Assembly (NCBI RefSeq): GCF_034140825.1 | Contig: NC_089035.1 | Location: 41,408,001 to 41,472,000, forward strand | DNA: 64,000 bases | Source: Oryza sativa Japonica Group | Taxonomy: Eukaryota > Streptophyta > Magnoliopsida > Poales > Poaceae | Reading direction: 5' to 3' | Part shown: one piece after another, positions 20,288 through 31,412 of the stretch | Numbering within the stretch: the first letter of the stretch is position 1 | Layout of the letters: every line of letters starts with the position of its first letter | Position numbers and translations under genes: made by a program | The notes under the pieces: generated by a model | The model's input: the letters and a program-made list of their open reading frames with translations, nothing else | Told to the model about the DNA's origin: nothing | Database searches by the model: none

Positions 20288-21213
20288 TTATCCAATTCTA
20301 TTTGAACCAGGTAATCCTTTGGTGGACTCTAGGCTTCCATCATTAGATTGTTTCTGGTTTTTTGGATGGGACATTATATTGTTTCTGGAATACTCCAAGA
20401 AGTCCTGACACTGATTTCTTTGCAGTTTAGGGGGGCAATAGGTCCTGGACGGCTGCGGAATAATTCTCCGATGGAAGTTGAGCAGATATGCTATTGTTGT
20501 TCTGTTGTAGGACCTGCTGTATTATGCAATGTTTAATGCATGTTGTAAGAAATTTAGTTTCTTCTTGGAACAAAATGTGGAAAGATTTCAGTAAAAAAAA
20601 ATGTGGAAAGAGGTTCATGAACTGCTGCCTTGTTTGTTCAGTTAATGAATACTCCTACAAGAAATGCAGCAGCCTGCTAACTCAAGGCACAAGAGCCAAG
20701 TATGACGCATAAAAAGCATACTGAAGCAGTGAAAAAGCGCTGCTGATGGTGCACTGTATCTCAGCCACTGAATCAGTGACGTCCGACACAGTGACACTGG
20801 GTTGCTGGTTCTTTTTCTGCTCTTTTCATTTACAAATCATGTCCTCATGTTGCAGTTGTCTTTTCCTTGTCTCTCCTGATGTGTAAAACACAAGGCTCTG
20901 TGCTTGCTGTTGCTAACAATTCAGATTCATCAGAATGCAATAATGTAGTACTAACAAATACTAGTTCTATTCATTCACAAGATTATCATGCATATCTGAC
21001 CTGATTACTGACTGACTAATGAGGTGATGCAGATTTCTTTCCAGGCATGAAGAAAAAGAAAGAAAAGAGGAAAAAAGCAGCGAAAAATCCTGGACGGTAC
21101 ATGCCCCATACCCATTATCCTCTTGTTTTTGTCTCCTTGCAGCAAAGTATAAGTGCAGCAGCAGCTACCAGCTAAGCAAGAAGCGAGCAGCAGAGCTCAG
21201 CGTTTGGAGCGAG
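20288..21213. other. 3' UTR of the DUF3754 gene and intergenic DNA
   Basis: Includes a probable 3' UTR intron or continuation (an acceptor-like TTTGCAG near 20420) and the upstream region of the next gene on the same strand. Nothing else is recognised. Confidence 0.45.
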
Positions 21214-22452
21214 ATGATGAGCAGCAGCAGCAGCTTGGTGTCCGCCATTTCTGCGTCACCGTCTGCCACTGCAAAAGCTCGCCTTCGTCATGACGATGCA
21301 GCAACAGCAACAGGAGCAGCAGCAGCAGCAGCAGTAGCAGCGAGGCAGCTAAAGACGGAGCATGGCGGCTGCTGCTGCTGCCGGAGCAGAGGCCGGGCGG
21401 TGGTGGCGAGGGCGGGGCCCGGGCCACTGACGGAGATCGAGCCCGACCTGAACGAGGACCCCATTGATAAGTGGCGCACCAACGGCGTCAGCCCGGTCTG
21501 TCCTCCTCGCCGTCGCCGGCCACCGTGTTGAGAATTTCATTATTTTTCTCTATTCCAAGCAGTTTCCATGGTTTCTTTGATTCTTTCTTCAGTGATTGCT
21601 GCTGCTGTGCTGTGTTGTCTGAAGAAATGGTTTTGACACTGAAAAGAATCTGCTTTGCAGGACGACTTCGAGTATGGAGTGTATGATGGTCACCACACAT
21701 ATAATGAAACCCAAGGTTCTTTTTCTGGGCTATCTTATCCAGTTATCCATTCCTTGAATCAAAATGCGTAATCATGCTCATGTGTGCTAATTTCTGATTC
21801 TTATGTGATATGATGTGGAAAAAAAAATCATTTGACACTGAAGATAAGAAGGGCTTTTGGGAGGATGTCTCTGAGTGGTACCAAGAAGCTGAACCTCCTC
21901 AGGGCTTCCAAGGTAGTAACAGCCAAATTCCTTTCTCACTTGGATAAATCAGAGAAAAATCAGATTCTTTCAGATAAATCAGAGAAAAAAAATCAGATCT
22001 TTCTTCTCTTAAGACAAGCTTGCTCAATTTGCACTGATGGGCCATCTCTTGCAGCACTGATCTCCTGGTTGTTTCCTCCTGCAATCATCCTTGGCATGGC
22101 CTTCAATGTTCCGGTAACATATTGAGCAGTAGTTCCAGCCTACTGACATGTATCACATTTCACAATCTGTCTTGGCTCTTGAGCTCTCTGAATATGTGTC
22201 TACTTCTGCCACTAGGGGGAGTACCTCTACATCGGCGCAGCAGTGTTCGTCGTCGTGTTCTGCGTTATCGAGATGGACAAACCGGACAAGCCACACAACT
22301 TTGAGCCGGAGATCTACATGATGGAGAGATCGGCTCGCGACAAGCTCATCGCCGACTACAACACCATGGACATCTGGGACTTCAACGAGAAGTACGGCGA
22401 GCTCTGGGACTTCACCGTCGACAGAAGAGATGAGATTGTGAAATCGTCTTAG
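21214..22452 (+). CDS. PNSB5: Chloroplast NDH subunit PnsB5-like protein
   Basis: Five exons (21214-21495, 21661-21715, 21844-21912, 22055-22113, 22216-22452) join to 233 residues. The N-terminus is rich in Ser, Ala and Arg and ends near VVARAGPGP, a typical chloroplast transit peptide. The mature part begins LTEIEPDLNEDPIDKWRTNG, followed by an acidic segment, then two hydrophobic stretches (ALISWLFPPAIILGMAF and LYIGAAVFVVVFCVIEM) that probably form a membrane hairpin. The conserved tail includes DKPDKPHNFEPEIY and WDFNEKYGELWDF. From memory this pattern matches NDH18/PnsB5 of subcomplex B of the photosynthetic NAD(P)H dehydrogenase-like complex, which drives cyclic electron flow in the thylakoid. 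The name rests on recollection and not on a search. Exon 3 begins at AG/ATAAGAAG, the only acceptor that keeps frame here. Confidence 0.72.
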
Positions 22453-23025
22453 ATATGGTATTCAGAAATGGGGGGTCACATTTGTTAGATGCAGCTGCAG
22501 AAACAGTTCAGAAAATCAGAACCACTCCAAAGAAAAGCAGGGTGGCAAAGCTGCAAGATGAGTCTCTTCAAAATAAAGAACTTTGAGATGAAATGATGTG
22601 TGTATGGATCATCTCATCTACTGTAAGGCCTGCTTTCTATGTCTCTGACAGTCTCAACTCTGAAGTTCTCAGCCAGGTACAAAAGGAGACTGAAAATTCT
22701 GTCATGTGTATTTTGTTTTCCCCCCAATGTAATGGAGAAAATCCTGTGAATGACATCACTAATTCAATAGATATATATAGTAGTATAATGGAATAACTTT
22801 GGCATCAGCCTCCAATATTATCAATATGTAAAAGAAAAGGAAATATCATTCTTTTCTTGTACAGGAAAAGGAATAAAGGGAACCTCACAGCTGTTCCTTT
22901 TTTGTACACTTGAGTTACAGCTGAATCACTATGAAGACCAAAGAAAAGAGAGAGAGAAATAATAAATGGAAAGGGAATTGCTAGTCTATAACTCTGATGA
23001 TGAGAGGAAACTAGCTAGTTCTTCT
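22453..23025. other. Convergent 3' ends, no extra gene
   Basis: The 3' UTRs of the PnsB5-like gene (+) and the kinase gene (-) face each other here. No further feature is seen. Confidence 0.55.
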
Positions 23026-24939
23026 TCAACCTGATGTTGTGAAGAGCTGACTACCTAGAGTCACAGTTGGTGTGCTTTCTGGCATGATTGTGGTCATCCT
23101 CATCTCTTGCTCGCGAATTCGGTTTATCTCCGCCTCCACCAAGTTCATCGATGGGCGATGCTCGCTCGTCGGGTTCACGCACCACGATGTCAACCGCAGA
23201 AATTCTCTCATGCCTTCTGAGGTATAGGCACTGGCCATTCTGTTATCTGCAATTGCAGAGATATCACTTGATTGTTGGAAGTTCTGCACCTGCGTATCAG
23301 CAAAACTGCAAATTTAGTACGGATTTTACAACGGTCGACAGATTATTACAAGAACAGGGAAAGCCTCTAACAAATGAGGAATTGGGTGTGTCAGCTGCAA
23401 ACTTTGGAAGTGTTGGAATTTACCCATCGAATGATGTTTTGATCAGACAGAGCCCTCTTGCCACTGAGCAACTCCACAAGGAAAACACCAAAACTGTATA
23501 CATCACTTTGAATGGAAAAATTTATGGATTCCCTCATTCTGTCATGAAAAAAAGAAGTTTCACTCTACTCAATCACCAGTTGCTGATAAAAAATTGGTAC
23601 TTTTGCAAGAACCACATACAAAGCACTAAAGCAGATAGTTCTGTACTATCCACTGAACATAATTTCTAAGAAAAACTTATGACTTACCTGGGATCAAGGA
23701 AAGGATCGTAAGATGTTCTCGATGAAGGGCCTACACCGCCTAATCGATCTAGCAGGGCACGGATGCCGGCATCTGCAACTTTGGGTATGAGATCTTCATC
23801 CACAAGGACGTTGGCCGTTTTGAAGTTCATATGGACCGTGGGAGGTGTCAGAGAATGCAGGTGATTTAGGCCTGAATAAAAGGAAGATCATTATGCTGCT
23901 GCAAAAATGAGCAGCTAATACTATCTTTCATCATGGATGGATGTTAATTTCTTGATTATGATTTTCGCCAGGATAAGAAAGTTTAGAGCTGGTGTACATG
24001 AAGAGACTGACCTTTAGCAGCTCCATGAGCAATGGAAAGTCTCTGCTTGAATTCTAGCTTTACACCTGGAGCATGGCTGCTACCTGTGGGACACCAAAAA
24101 AAAAATGATATTAGCACCTATGATGCTCTTGTTGAACACGGTAACAGTGTTAGGAAAACACAATGAAAAATCACCATGTAAATGCGTAGAAACGCTGCCA
24201 TTGGGAACATACTCGTAAACAAGCATCTGCATTCCATTCTCCTGGCAGTACCCCAAAAGGTTTACAAGGTTACGATGACGGATCGACGATAGATAATTAA
24301 CCTTCAGACAAAAGGACAATTCATGAGTAAATGGTTACTGTCTTGCAAGTTCTTTTTTCTAAAATATTTTGAATTATGTGGAGAAAAAATGGTTTGACTT
24401 TTTTTAGTGGAAAAGGAAAGCAGTTTTATTTCTTTCCTCTTGCATGCTTACACCACTATATCAATTTAGAACCAATGGCTACTTTAGAGAATCTGTGGAT
24501 AAGGAGAAAATTTTGGCACCTCATGAATAAATTCATGGCTAGGAGGAGAATGTCGCTTTTTAATGGCTACAATTGTGCCATCCTGGAGTAAACCCTTGTA
24601 AACCTCTCCAAACATTCCATGTCCAATAAGATTCACATTGCTGAAGTTCCTTGTAGCTGAACTTAGCTCCTCCAGAGTCATACATCTTGCTCCCTGCAGC
24701 TCTGGTATATATATAGAATGCTGTTTGTCAAGTTAGAAACAGAATCATTGAAATTCAGAGCCTCTTGAGATGATATTTTAAGCGGTACCTGGTTGAGCTG
24801 GACTGGATGAACTACTTTCCGAAGAGTCTGAAGCTCTTCTGCGGTGCCGGAGGAAAAGTACTATAAGAAATATGGCGGCGCCTACTAATGCCAAGAATCC
24901 TGCAGCACCTGCTAGAGATGCTGCAAGAATTGCTGACAT
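23026..24939 (-). CDS. Membrane-anchored atypical receptor-like kinase
   Basis: Seven coding exons: 24789-24939, 24520-24701, 24175-24301, 24012-24083, 23688-23871, 23424-23538, 23026-23289; 364 residues. A hydrophobic helix fills residues 8-30, followed by RHRRR and a Ser-rich linker; there is no ectodomain. The kinase domain has a glycine loop (IGHGMFGEVYKG) and VAIKK with Lys98. The catalytic loop reads HMNFKTANVL (191-200), so Asn193 replaces the HRD aspartate, and DFG reads DAG (211-213). The lobe continues with SDVYSFGVFLVEL and ends in TVTLGSQLFTTSG. Loss of the HRD Asp is typical of pseudokinases, so a scaffold or weak-kinase role is likely (inference). The exon ending at 23538 was chosen because it restores residues missing from a shorter alternative. 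A 5' UTR exon may lie near 26177-26340. Confidence 0.85.
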
Positions 24940-24959
24940 CTAGTATGAAATCCCCTTCT

Positions 24960-26340
24960 TCAGAATGGACTGTCAATGTTTGTAGTGATAGTGATGAAGT
25001 TTGTAATGGTAGACATATAACCTAAAGAGAAGTACATTCTTTGAGATCATAAGAACAATAATTCAGACATTGCTGAACCAAAAGTGCAACCTTACACAAT
25101 AAACTAAATAATCTTAGAACACTAACAAAAAAAATGCACATTGTATGGATGGATGGATCGATCAAGTGATTTACTTCAATGATAATATGTTTGACCCCAA
25201 AATTCTGGACTGATTGTCAGCACATGACATATTTATTTAATGTTCTAATGGAGGGTGGGATAAAATTATGCATGGCTGATATGGTTGACTTCATCAATTC
25301 TTTGGTTCATCAGACATGTTTAATTCTTGTAGGTTTTTAGCAGCAGTTGTAAATTAGGAAAGTGCAAGACAATGCTGACATCAGTAGTATGAACCAAGCC
25401 ATCATTACTACATAAGCCCAAAGAAGGACAACTGTGATATCAAATGGAACAACGCGGGTTTGTCGGACATTCGGAGTTAATATTGCGCAATAAAATAATT
25501 GCCTTTGGCTTTTTTTTTCATGCCAATCCCTTTAATTGAAATTTTCCGCGCCATAAATATGTTTGAAGAAACCATCTCTACACTACTAAATTCTCATGCT
25601 ACACAAGCACAAGGAATCTCACAAATTCAAAGGTCTGTACTAAATTGGGGGGGGGGGGGGACAAAATGACTATATGCGAAAACAAATTATTGGCTTCAGC
25701 ATTGTATAAAAATAGAGATCCTCTTCTACTAAATTAAGGAAATACTAGTATGAATGAGCTGCACGTCTCTCTTGGACAGTTAGGTCATGAGCCATTTCAA
25801 GCTGTAGGCATAGGAGTTGGCTTCATTATGTGTAAGAAGCAAGTTATAAAAATCTACCATTTTTTTTTATTCAACAATGTGGCATTGGATTTCTGGTTAT
25901 GAAATCATAGCAAACACGATGTTGGAATCTGATAAGGAGTCCCAATTTGTGAAAATGGTTAGCATAAAGAATAATGAATATGCAGGGTGATCCATAGCCA
26001 TGATCAATGCATGAATGCAGATAATCTGATACCATCAAATCGTTCACACTTGATCTCCAAAATAAACAGCAATTCTACCTAATCTCGGATCATGAAAAAA
26101 AAACAGAAAATGCAAAGATGCAAACTTTAACAAAATTCCCACAAATTTGTGACTGTTCAGACCCAAGAACACGTACCTGAAGATTGGACGGGTATTTTGG
26201 CGTCATTTCCATCCAAGCACAACGGCAGCATCAAATGCAGAATCCATGATGCAGACAACCAACTTGTTCTTATCAGTTCTTGAATTCGCCTTCTTAATCT
26301 CTCTCTCTCTCTCTCCTCAATCTCTTCCTCTTTCACAACC
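24960..26340 (-). other. Probable 5' leader intron of the kinase gene
   Basis: No coding exon is seen. A splice-donor match (GT after position 26177, minus strand) and a GA-rich tract (CT on the plus strand, about 26296-26318) just upstream suggest a spliced 5' UTR. A G14 run lies at 25647-25660. Inference only. Confidence 0.35.
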
Positions 26341-26667
26341 ACTTGCTCCAATCATATCAAAGGAAGCAGAAGCAACACCTACTTGGTTCAGGAGAACTAC
26401 AAAGAAAGGAATCAAAATCAAATCTAATCAATCAAGAAAAGAAAGAACCAGGCAAATTGAGGCACAAACATTTCTTGACATGCAGAAGCTATCAAGAATC
26501 CATGAACAAAGAAGGAGAAAGAAGGAGGCAAGAAAGCAGCAAGAGACCTCCTCTCCTCCTCCTGTTCTTCAGGTGGGTCTACCTCTGTACTGTCAATTGT
26601 CCGAGAGTGAGGAGGAGAGAGTTGGGGAGAGAGAGGGAGGCAAAGGGGGAAAGCCAACACCAGCAAG

Positions 26668-26694
26668 AGAGAGTGTGTGTGTGTGTATATATAT
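26668..26694. repeat. (GT)n(AT)n microsatellite
   Basis: Short run of GT followed by AT units, near a GA/CT-rich stretch. Simple repeat. Confidence 0.8.
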
Positions 26695-26699
26695 ACAAA

Positions 26700-28526
26700 A
26701 TGTTGAGCTGTAGGCATCAGGAGTCAAGCAAAAATGTGCTTAAAAATGTGAGCATTGCTGATGCTGTTGCAGGTAAAAAACAATCTGAAATCGGCTTTAT
26801 GTTAAGCCTTTGCATTCTGTATCATGAGAGATGAACTAGCATATATTGATATATACGAACCTGACTTGGATGTATGGATGGATGGATCTCCCAATGATTG
26901 ATTTTGCCAAAGGCGACAATTCGTCGAGATGGCGACACCTGCGCCGACGCATGCAGCAGCGAATTTCTTTGATTCTTCTCTCCGTATTTGCCTACTCTTT
27001 TCACCTACATTCTTATCATCAAATTTGTTATTGGACAAGATATATATTACTCCTATGAATCTCTCTCTCTCTCCCAATTGCTCTTTTCACACTATTCTAT
27101 TGTACCAATCTGAAAAAAAAAAGAAGGAAATTTGGAGAAAGAAGCGGTTGAGATGGAAAAGAAGCAGCCGAGCCAATGATTGCTGGGAAAGAGCCCAACA
27201 TGATGTGAGCTTAACAAGCTGGAAGACAGACAGACAGACAGGTGCTGCTCATCAGATTCATCATCAGATAAAAGAAAGAGACCTACCTACCTCTCTCTCT
27301 CTCTGAACTATTATCCCTTCTGAACATTTCTGTATTCTGGTCACATCAGCAGATTACTTGACTCTAATCCCAGATTAGAGAGTTAAAAACTTTGTTTGGA
27401 AGAACTAATCACCATGCATCCCTTACACCGTTTACTGCTACTAGTAAAGATTCATATTTACTAAATCTTTGATGGATTTGACAGTGTTCACATGCAGGGA
27501 TCACATTTTCCTGCTGCTAGTGTAGCATCTACTGCTGGCAAAATTGTTTGTTTCTAATTCCGTATCTCTCACTGTTGGACTATCTCATGCTTCTGCCTGC
27601 TAGCTTTCGCATGGACCATGCCTCAAGTAAGATGACAAAGAAAGTCAGTTACCAAATTGCCTAATTGCATGATTCATACAGCTCACTAGCTCCTCAGATC
27701 ATTTGATAGCTCTTCAAAGAACTACCACTAATCTTCAATGCTAATTATTTGAGAGAAATAAATAGCATATCTTAATTAGCAAGTAGTAGGACAGTGCAGT
27801 GACGTTGTTCCTGCTGAAAAAGGCAGCTCTCTTACCAGAATGACACACCCGCATCTCCTCCATTTCTCTTTCACCTTTGTTTTTTTCCCCTTTTCTTTAT
27901 CATGATTGTTCTTAAAGAAACAAGCCCTTTTGTTTGATTCTTTCATCTTTCTTTTTTGCTTCTGAACAATGACATGTAGGAGTATCCCCGCAAAAAAAAA
28001 ATGACATGTAGGAGTATGAACAAATGTGCACATCTAGCTTCGAGGTCTCTTCTATGGTGGTTGGTCAGTTGTTGTTGCTGGCGTTTCTTTGGATTGATCA
28101 GGACTTGGATTTCTTGATTTCTTCATGCTTGGATTAGGCTCATCAGGGAGAAGTTATCTGCAATTCTGCATCGATCGAACAGCAGCAGCAGCAGCTTGGA
28201 GTTAGCGTGCAGTGGTCAGTGGTGCAAGTGCAGCACAGCTGGTGAGTGTAGCTTACAGCTATCCTCTACTACTGCTGCTAGTGACTCATGGTGTGAGCAA
28301 GCACAGAGGAGGCTAGTGACACGTCAGCCGTTTGCAATTTCTTTTTTTTCTTTTTGAAGAGAATAATACTAAATGTTTTTGGAGAGATGAGCCGTTTGCA
28401 TAGAGAGAGAAACAATTCATGCACTTCTTGCATGCCTACATTTTGCAGGTCTCAGTAGTGTACGTCACTCATGTCTATCGTTCTATCCCCAACATGCATT
28501 CTGCTGTCAGTCATCCTCGTTTCTAC
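26700..28526. other. Intergenic region, no gene recognised
   Basis: Contains a (GACA)n tract near 27225, CT runs near 27060 and 27290, and CAGCAG repeats near 28183. No exon pattern, RNA gene or element ends could be supported. Confidence 0.5.
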
Positions 28527-28808
28527 TCCCTCCATTCTAAATTACACCACTGATAGTATTCAAATTTTATTCTAAAATATAGCTATTTTATAAAGTAGTA
28601 GCAAAGGTGTTTACTATCATAAAATGTCTAAAATCCTTGAATCTGAATAATCACACCCACCTCTTACCAACTAGGACAATTCATGAAGGGCAATCTACTA
28701 TCTCTGTATCAAAATAAATTCAAAATCTGAATATAATAGGTCTATATTTATATATAAAAGTGAACTTATTCTGAAACGAAAGGAGGAGTTATATTTTAGA
28801 ACGAAGTA
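28527..28808. mobile_element. Degenerate Stowaway-like insertions
   Basis: Starts with TACTCCCTCCATTCTAAATT and ends near GAACGAAGTAAGTA, with a second pair of ends (TCTCTGTATCAAAATAAATT and GAAACGAAAGGAGG) in its right half. Probably two worn MITEs, one in the other. Confidence 0.4.
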
Positions 28809-29322
28809 AGTAAATCAAAAGGTCCTCTCCACATTCAGAAGACTGAATTTTAGTTAATGACGGTGAGGACAGTCATACCTGGCATCCATGCAAAAGGAGA
28901 TATGATATGACTTGATCATAACAATGACAGCTAAAAAGGCATGACTTTTATCATGTCCTATAATAATCTGATGGTTGCTGCTGATTGATGGCTTATTATG
29001 TTCATCGTTGATTCTACTTTCTAACAGACAGGTAGTATTCTTCTTCTAGCCAAACCATTGCAGAGGCTCTCTACACCTTGGTGACAAGGTACTTAAATTG
29101 AAAACCAAAATCTTCTAGTTAAGGACGAACTGAGACTCATGGCTGGGCCCACTAGAACAATTAAAGGTGTGGAGTGTGAGCACACTGCAGCACAGGACAC
29201 AGCCGAGAGCACAGCTCATCCATCATTTCATCGAATATATTTTTTAGCATATCGAAAATATTATATACGATTCTAAAGATTGAAGATCAACCTGTAATTT
29301 CTGTTTGAGTTAGTAAAAAAAA

Positions 29323-29562
29323 TACTCCCTCCGTTTTTAAATATTTAACAACGTTGACTTTTTTTTAAACATGTTTGACCATTTGTCTTATTAAAAAATT
29401 AAGTAATTATTAATTCTTTTCATATTATTTGATTCATTGTTAAATATACTTTCATGTATACATATAGTTTTATATATTTCACATATTTTTTTTAAATAAA
29501 ACGAACGGTCAAACATGTGCTAAAAAGTCAACGATGTTAAACATTTAAAAACGGAGGGAGTA
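29323..29562. mobile_element. Stowaway-like MITE
   Basis: Ends TACTCCCTCCGTTTTTAAAT and ATTTAAAAACGGAGGGAGTA are inverted, flanked by TA. Inner arms contain AACATGTTTGACCA-like blocks. Confidence 0.8.
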
Positions 29563-29796
29563 TTATATACTGTCAGTGTACCAAGAATATGAAACTAATG
29601 GAATCGTGAGGCAAATTAAAATTTTTGCCCTGACAATAATAGGACTTTATAGAACGATCATTATGATCACTACTGGTCGATCGATATTTTGAATAGTGTT
29701 AAGATGAAGATCGATATAACAAGAATATTGATCACTATGTTTTGAGTAAATTCTGAAGATAATAAACGAATATAGACTTATGAAAGCAAGAAATAA

Positions 29797-29818
29797 AAAA
29801 AAAGAATAAATGTTGAGA

Positions 29819-29851
<33 letters not shown>

Positions 29852-29945
29852 ACCTTAATCTGGCGCCTTAGACCAACTCGGCCATCTCAACTGGTTGCCC
29901 TGTCATCCAAACAATTTTATAAGTAGTGTATAATAACCAAGACTG
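29797..29945. repeat. tRNA-Leu duplicated unit, copy 1 (inverted)
   Basis: About 150 bp including the tRNA. Both flanks resemble those of 34838-34985: upstream AGTCTTGGTTATTAT and TTTGGATGACAG, downstream ATTTATTCTT and T runs. The duplication therefore covers more than the tRNA. Confidence 0.75.
29812..29891 (-). tRNA. tRNA-Leu (anticodon AAG)
   Basis: The 80-nt minus-strand sequence folds as a tRNA with a long variable arm. The acceptor stem pairs GTTGAGA with TCTCAAC, the anticodon arm is CCAGA-TTAAGGT-TCTGG with anticodon AAG, and the T arm carries GGTTCAAAT. It has no intron and does not encode CCA. A T run follows the 3' end and suits Pol III termination. Identical in sequence to the gene at 34888-34967. 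Confidence 0.95.
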
Positions 29946-31412
29946 TTATTTGTACGATGATTTGTATAAGTATTATTATGCGTTATATATAGAAATAACA
30001 AAGCTGTATCAGAAATTAGCATATGCACGTACGCTGGTTTGCCCAGGTCGATTATAAAGAGTTACCTGGCTATGCATTTTTCTGCTAATTGATGTACACA
30101 TCTCGCTGACTAAGCATTGCATGCCGTGGACCATTTAAAATACTGCTGAGACACAGCATCGAGATTGATGGTGAAACACTGATCCTTTTTCTGGAACAAG
30201 AAGCTAGATACAGCCTAATCTATGTACCAAACGGCCTAGCGAAAAGCCATACAGCAAATGTACTAATCCTGGGCCAGAAAAGGAAGAAATGTGAACAGCT
30301 CAAACAGAAGCTAGCACCAACTCCAGCTTACATCGATCAACTAACCAAAACGTACAATCTCAAAGCTACTCCATGCATGAACAAGTCCAACTGCAGCTCC
30401 TATCAGAGGATGCAAATGCAAATGCAACAATGTAGTATGGTTCAGGAAGACAGAGGCAAACGCATGTGAAGGGAGCAGTGAAATTACAAAACAAGACGAA
30501 TTTGGCTCATCCTCTCTAGAAACCGATGGCGCCCACAGAGGCATGGTGCATTTAACACCAGCTAGGCAACATCATGCTGTCTTGTTTCATGGCCTTTTCT
30601 CCAGAATTTTCAGACCTGACAGATTGAATGTGCTATGCAGCCATATGGCAAGTGTTCATCTCCAACTGTAGAGGATAAGATTATTTGACCGATTGAGGAC
30701 TGACTCTGGCATCTTCAACATGCTTACAACCTTCTCCCAAAATGTCCAAATAATCCATTTATACTCTACTTGATGCGCCAAAATCACAGCTGTAAACTTC
30801 TATTCATTCAGTCTGCAATGGTACTTACTGGTACATCAATGCTGCATAGTGAAGACCAAGAATTTGCAAAGCAATCACAACACTATCGGCTTGATAGTGG
30901 AGTTGCCAGAAATCCAGCCTAGATCTTTGATAGGACGTGCAGTTCAATACAGGTCATCCTTTTGGTACAACAAGGAACCTGCCAGCTCGCCATGCTTCCC
31001 AATTGCCATCCCAGTGGTCCTGGTGAACATTCCACTTTTTCAGCCACTTCATTCATGACCGAGAGACAGTTGGTATGATCTCATAAATTAGGAAAATTAG
31101 AGATCATGGGCCTTCCATTAATGTGGTATGTCAATGATCTTGACAACCTGCAGCCAACATCTGGTTTGCTTTTAAACAGTTATCACTCGCCTTCATAGAT
31201 TAGCATAGGCCTGATTAAGTAAATTTCATCAGAACAGTAATTCTGAGAGATGGGTAATTTACTGCCTCCAGTAAATGAGCATATGAAATGCCTTGTAATA
31301 GAGCATGTCAGCACGTCTCAAAGTAGAAGTAGTTTATAAACATAAGGCTCTTTTGACATTCTTTTTTTATTTCTTTTGAGCAATTGACTTTGCTGTTTGA
31401 ATAGTGATCCCC
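29946..31412. other. Intergenic and probable 3' UTR of the SDR gene
   Basis: No coding feature is recognised. The right end should hold the 3' UTR of the minus-strand SDR gene. Confidence 0.45.

Noticed and set aside
23506-23538. Kinase exon ending at 23505 instead of 23538
   Set aside because: The shorter exon would delete about ten residues before SDVYSFG that relatives keep; the acceptor at 23539-23540 restores them in frame.
23088-23669. 193-codon plus-strand frame
   Set aside because: It runs antisense through two kinase exons and their intron, with no family features of its own.
26246-26834. 155- and 163-codon frames on the plus strand
   Set aside because: They overlap each other, derive from purine-rich and simple-repeat sequence, and lie in what looks like the leader region of the minus-strand kinase.
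30849-31058. Possible small gene around 30.85-31.06 kb
   Set aside because: No known motif, splice context or leader could be seen on either strand.
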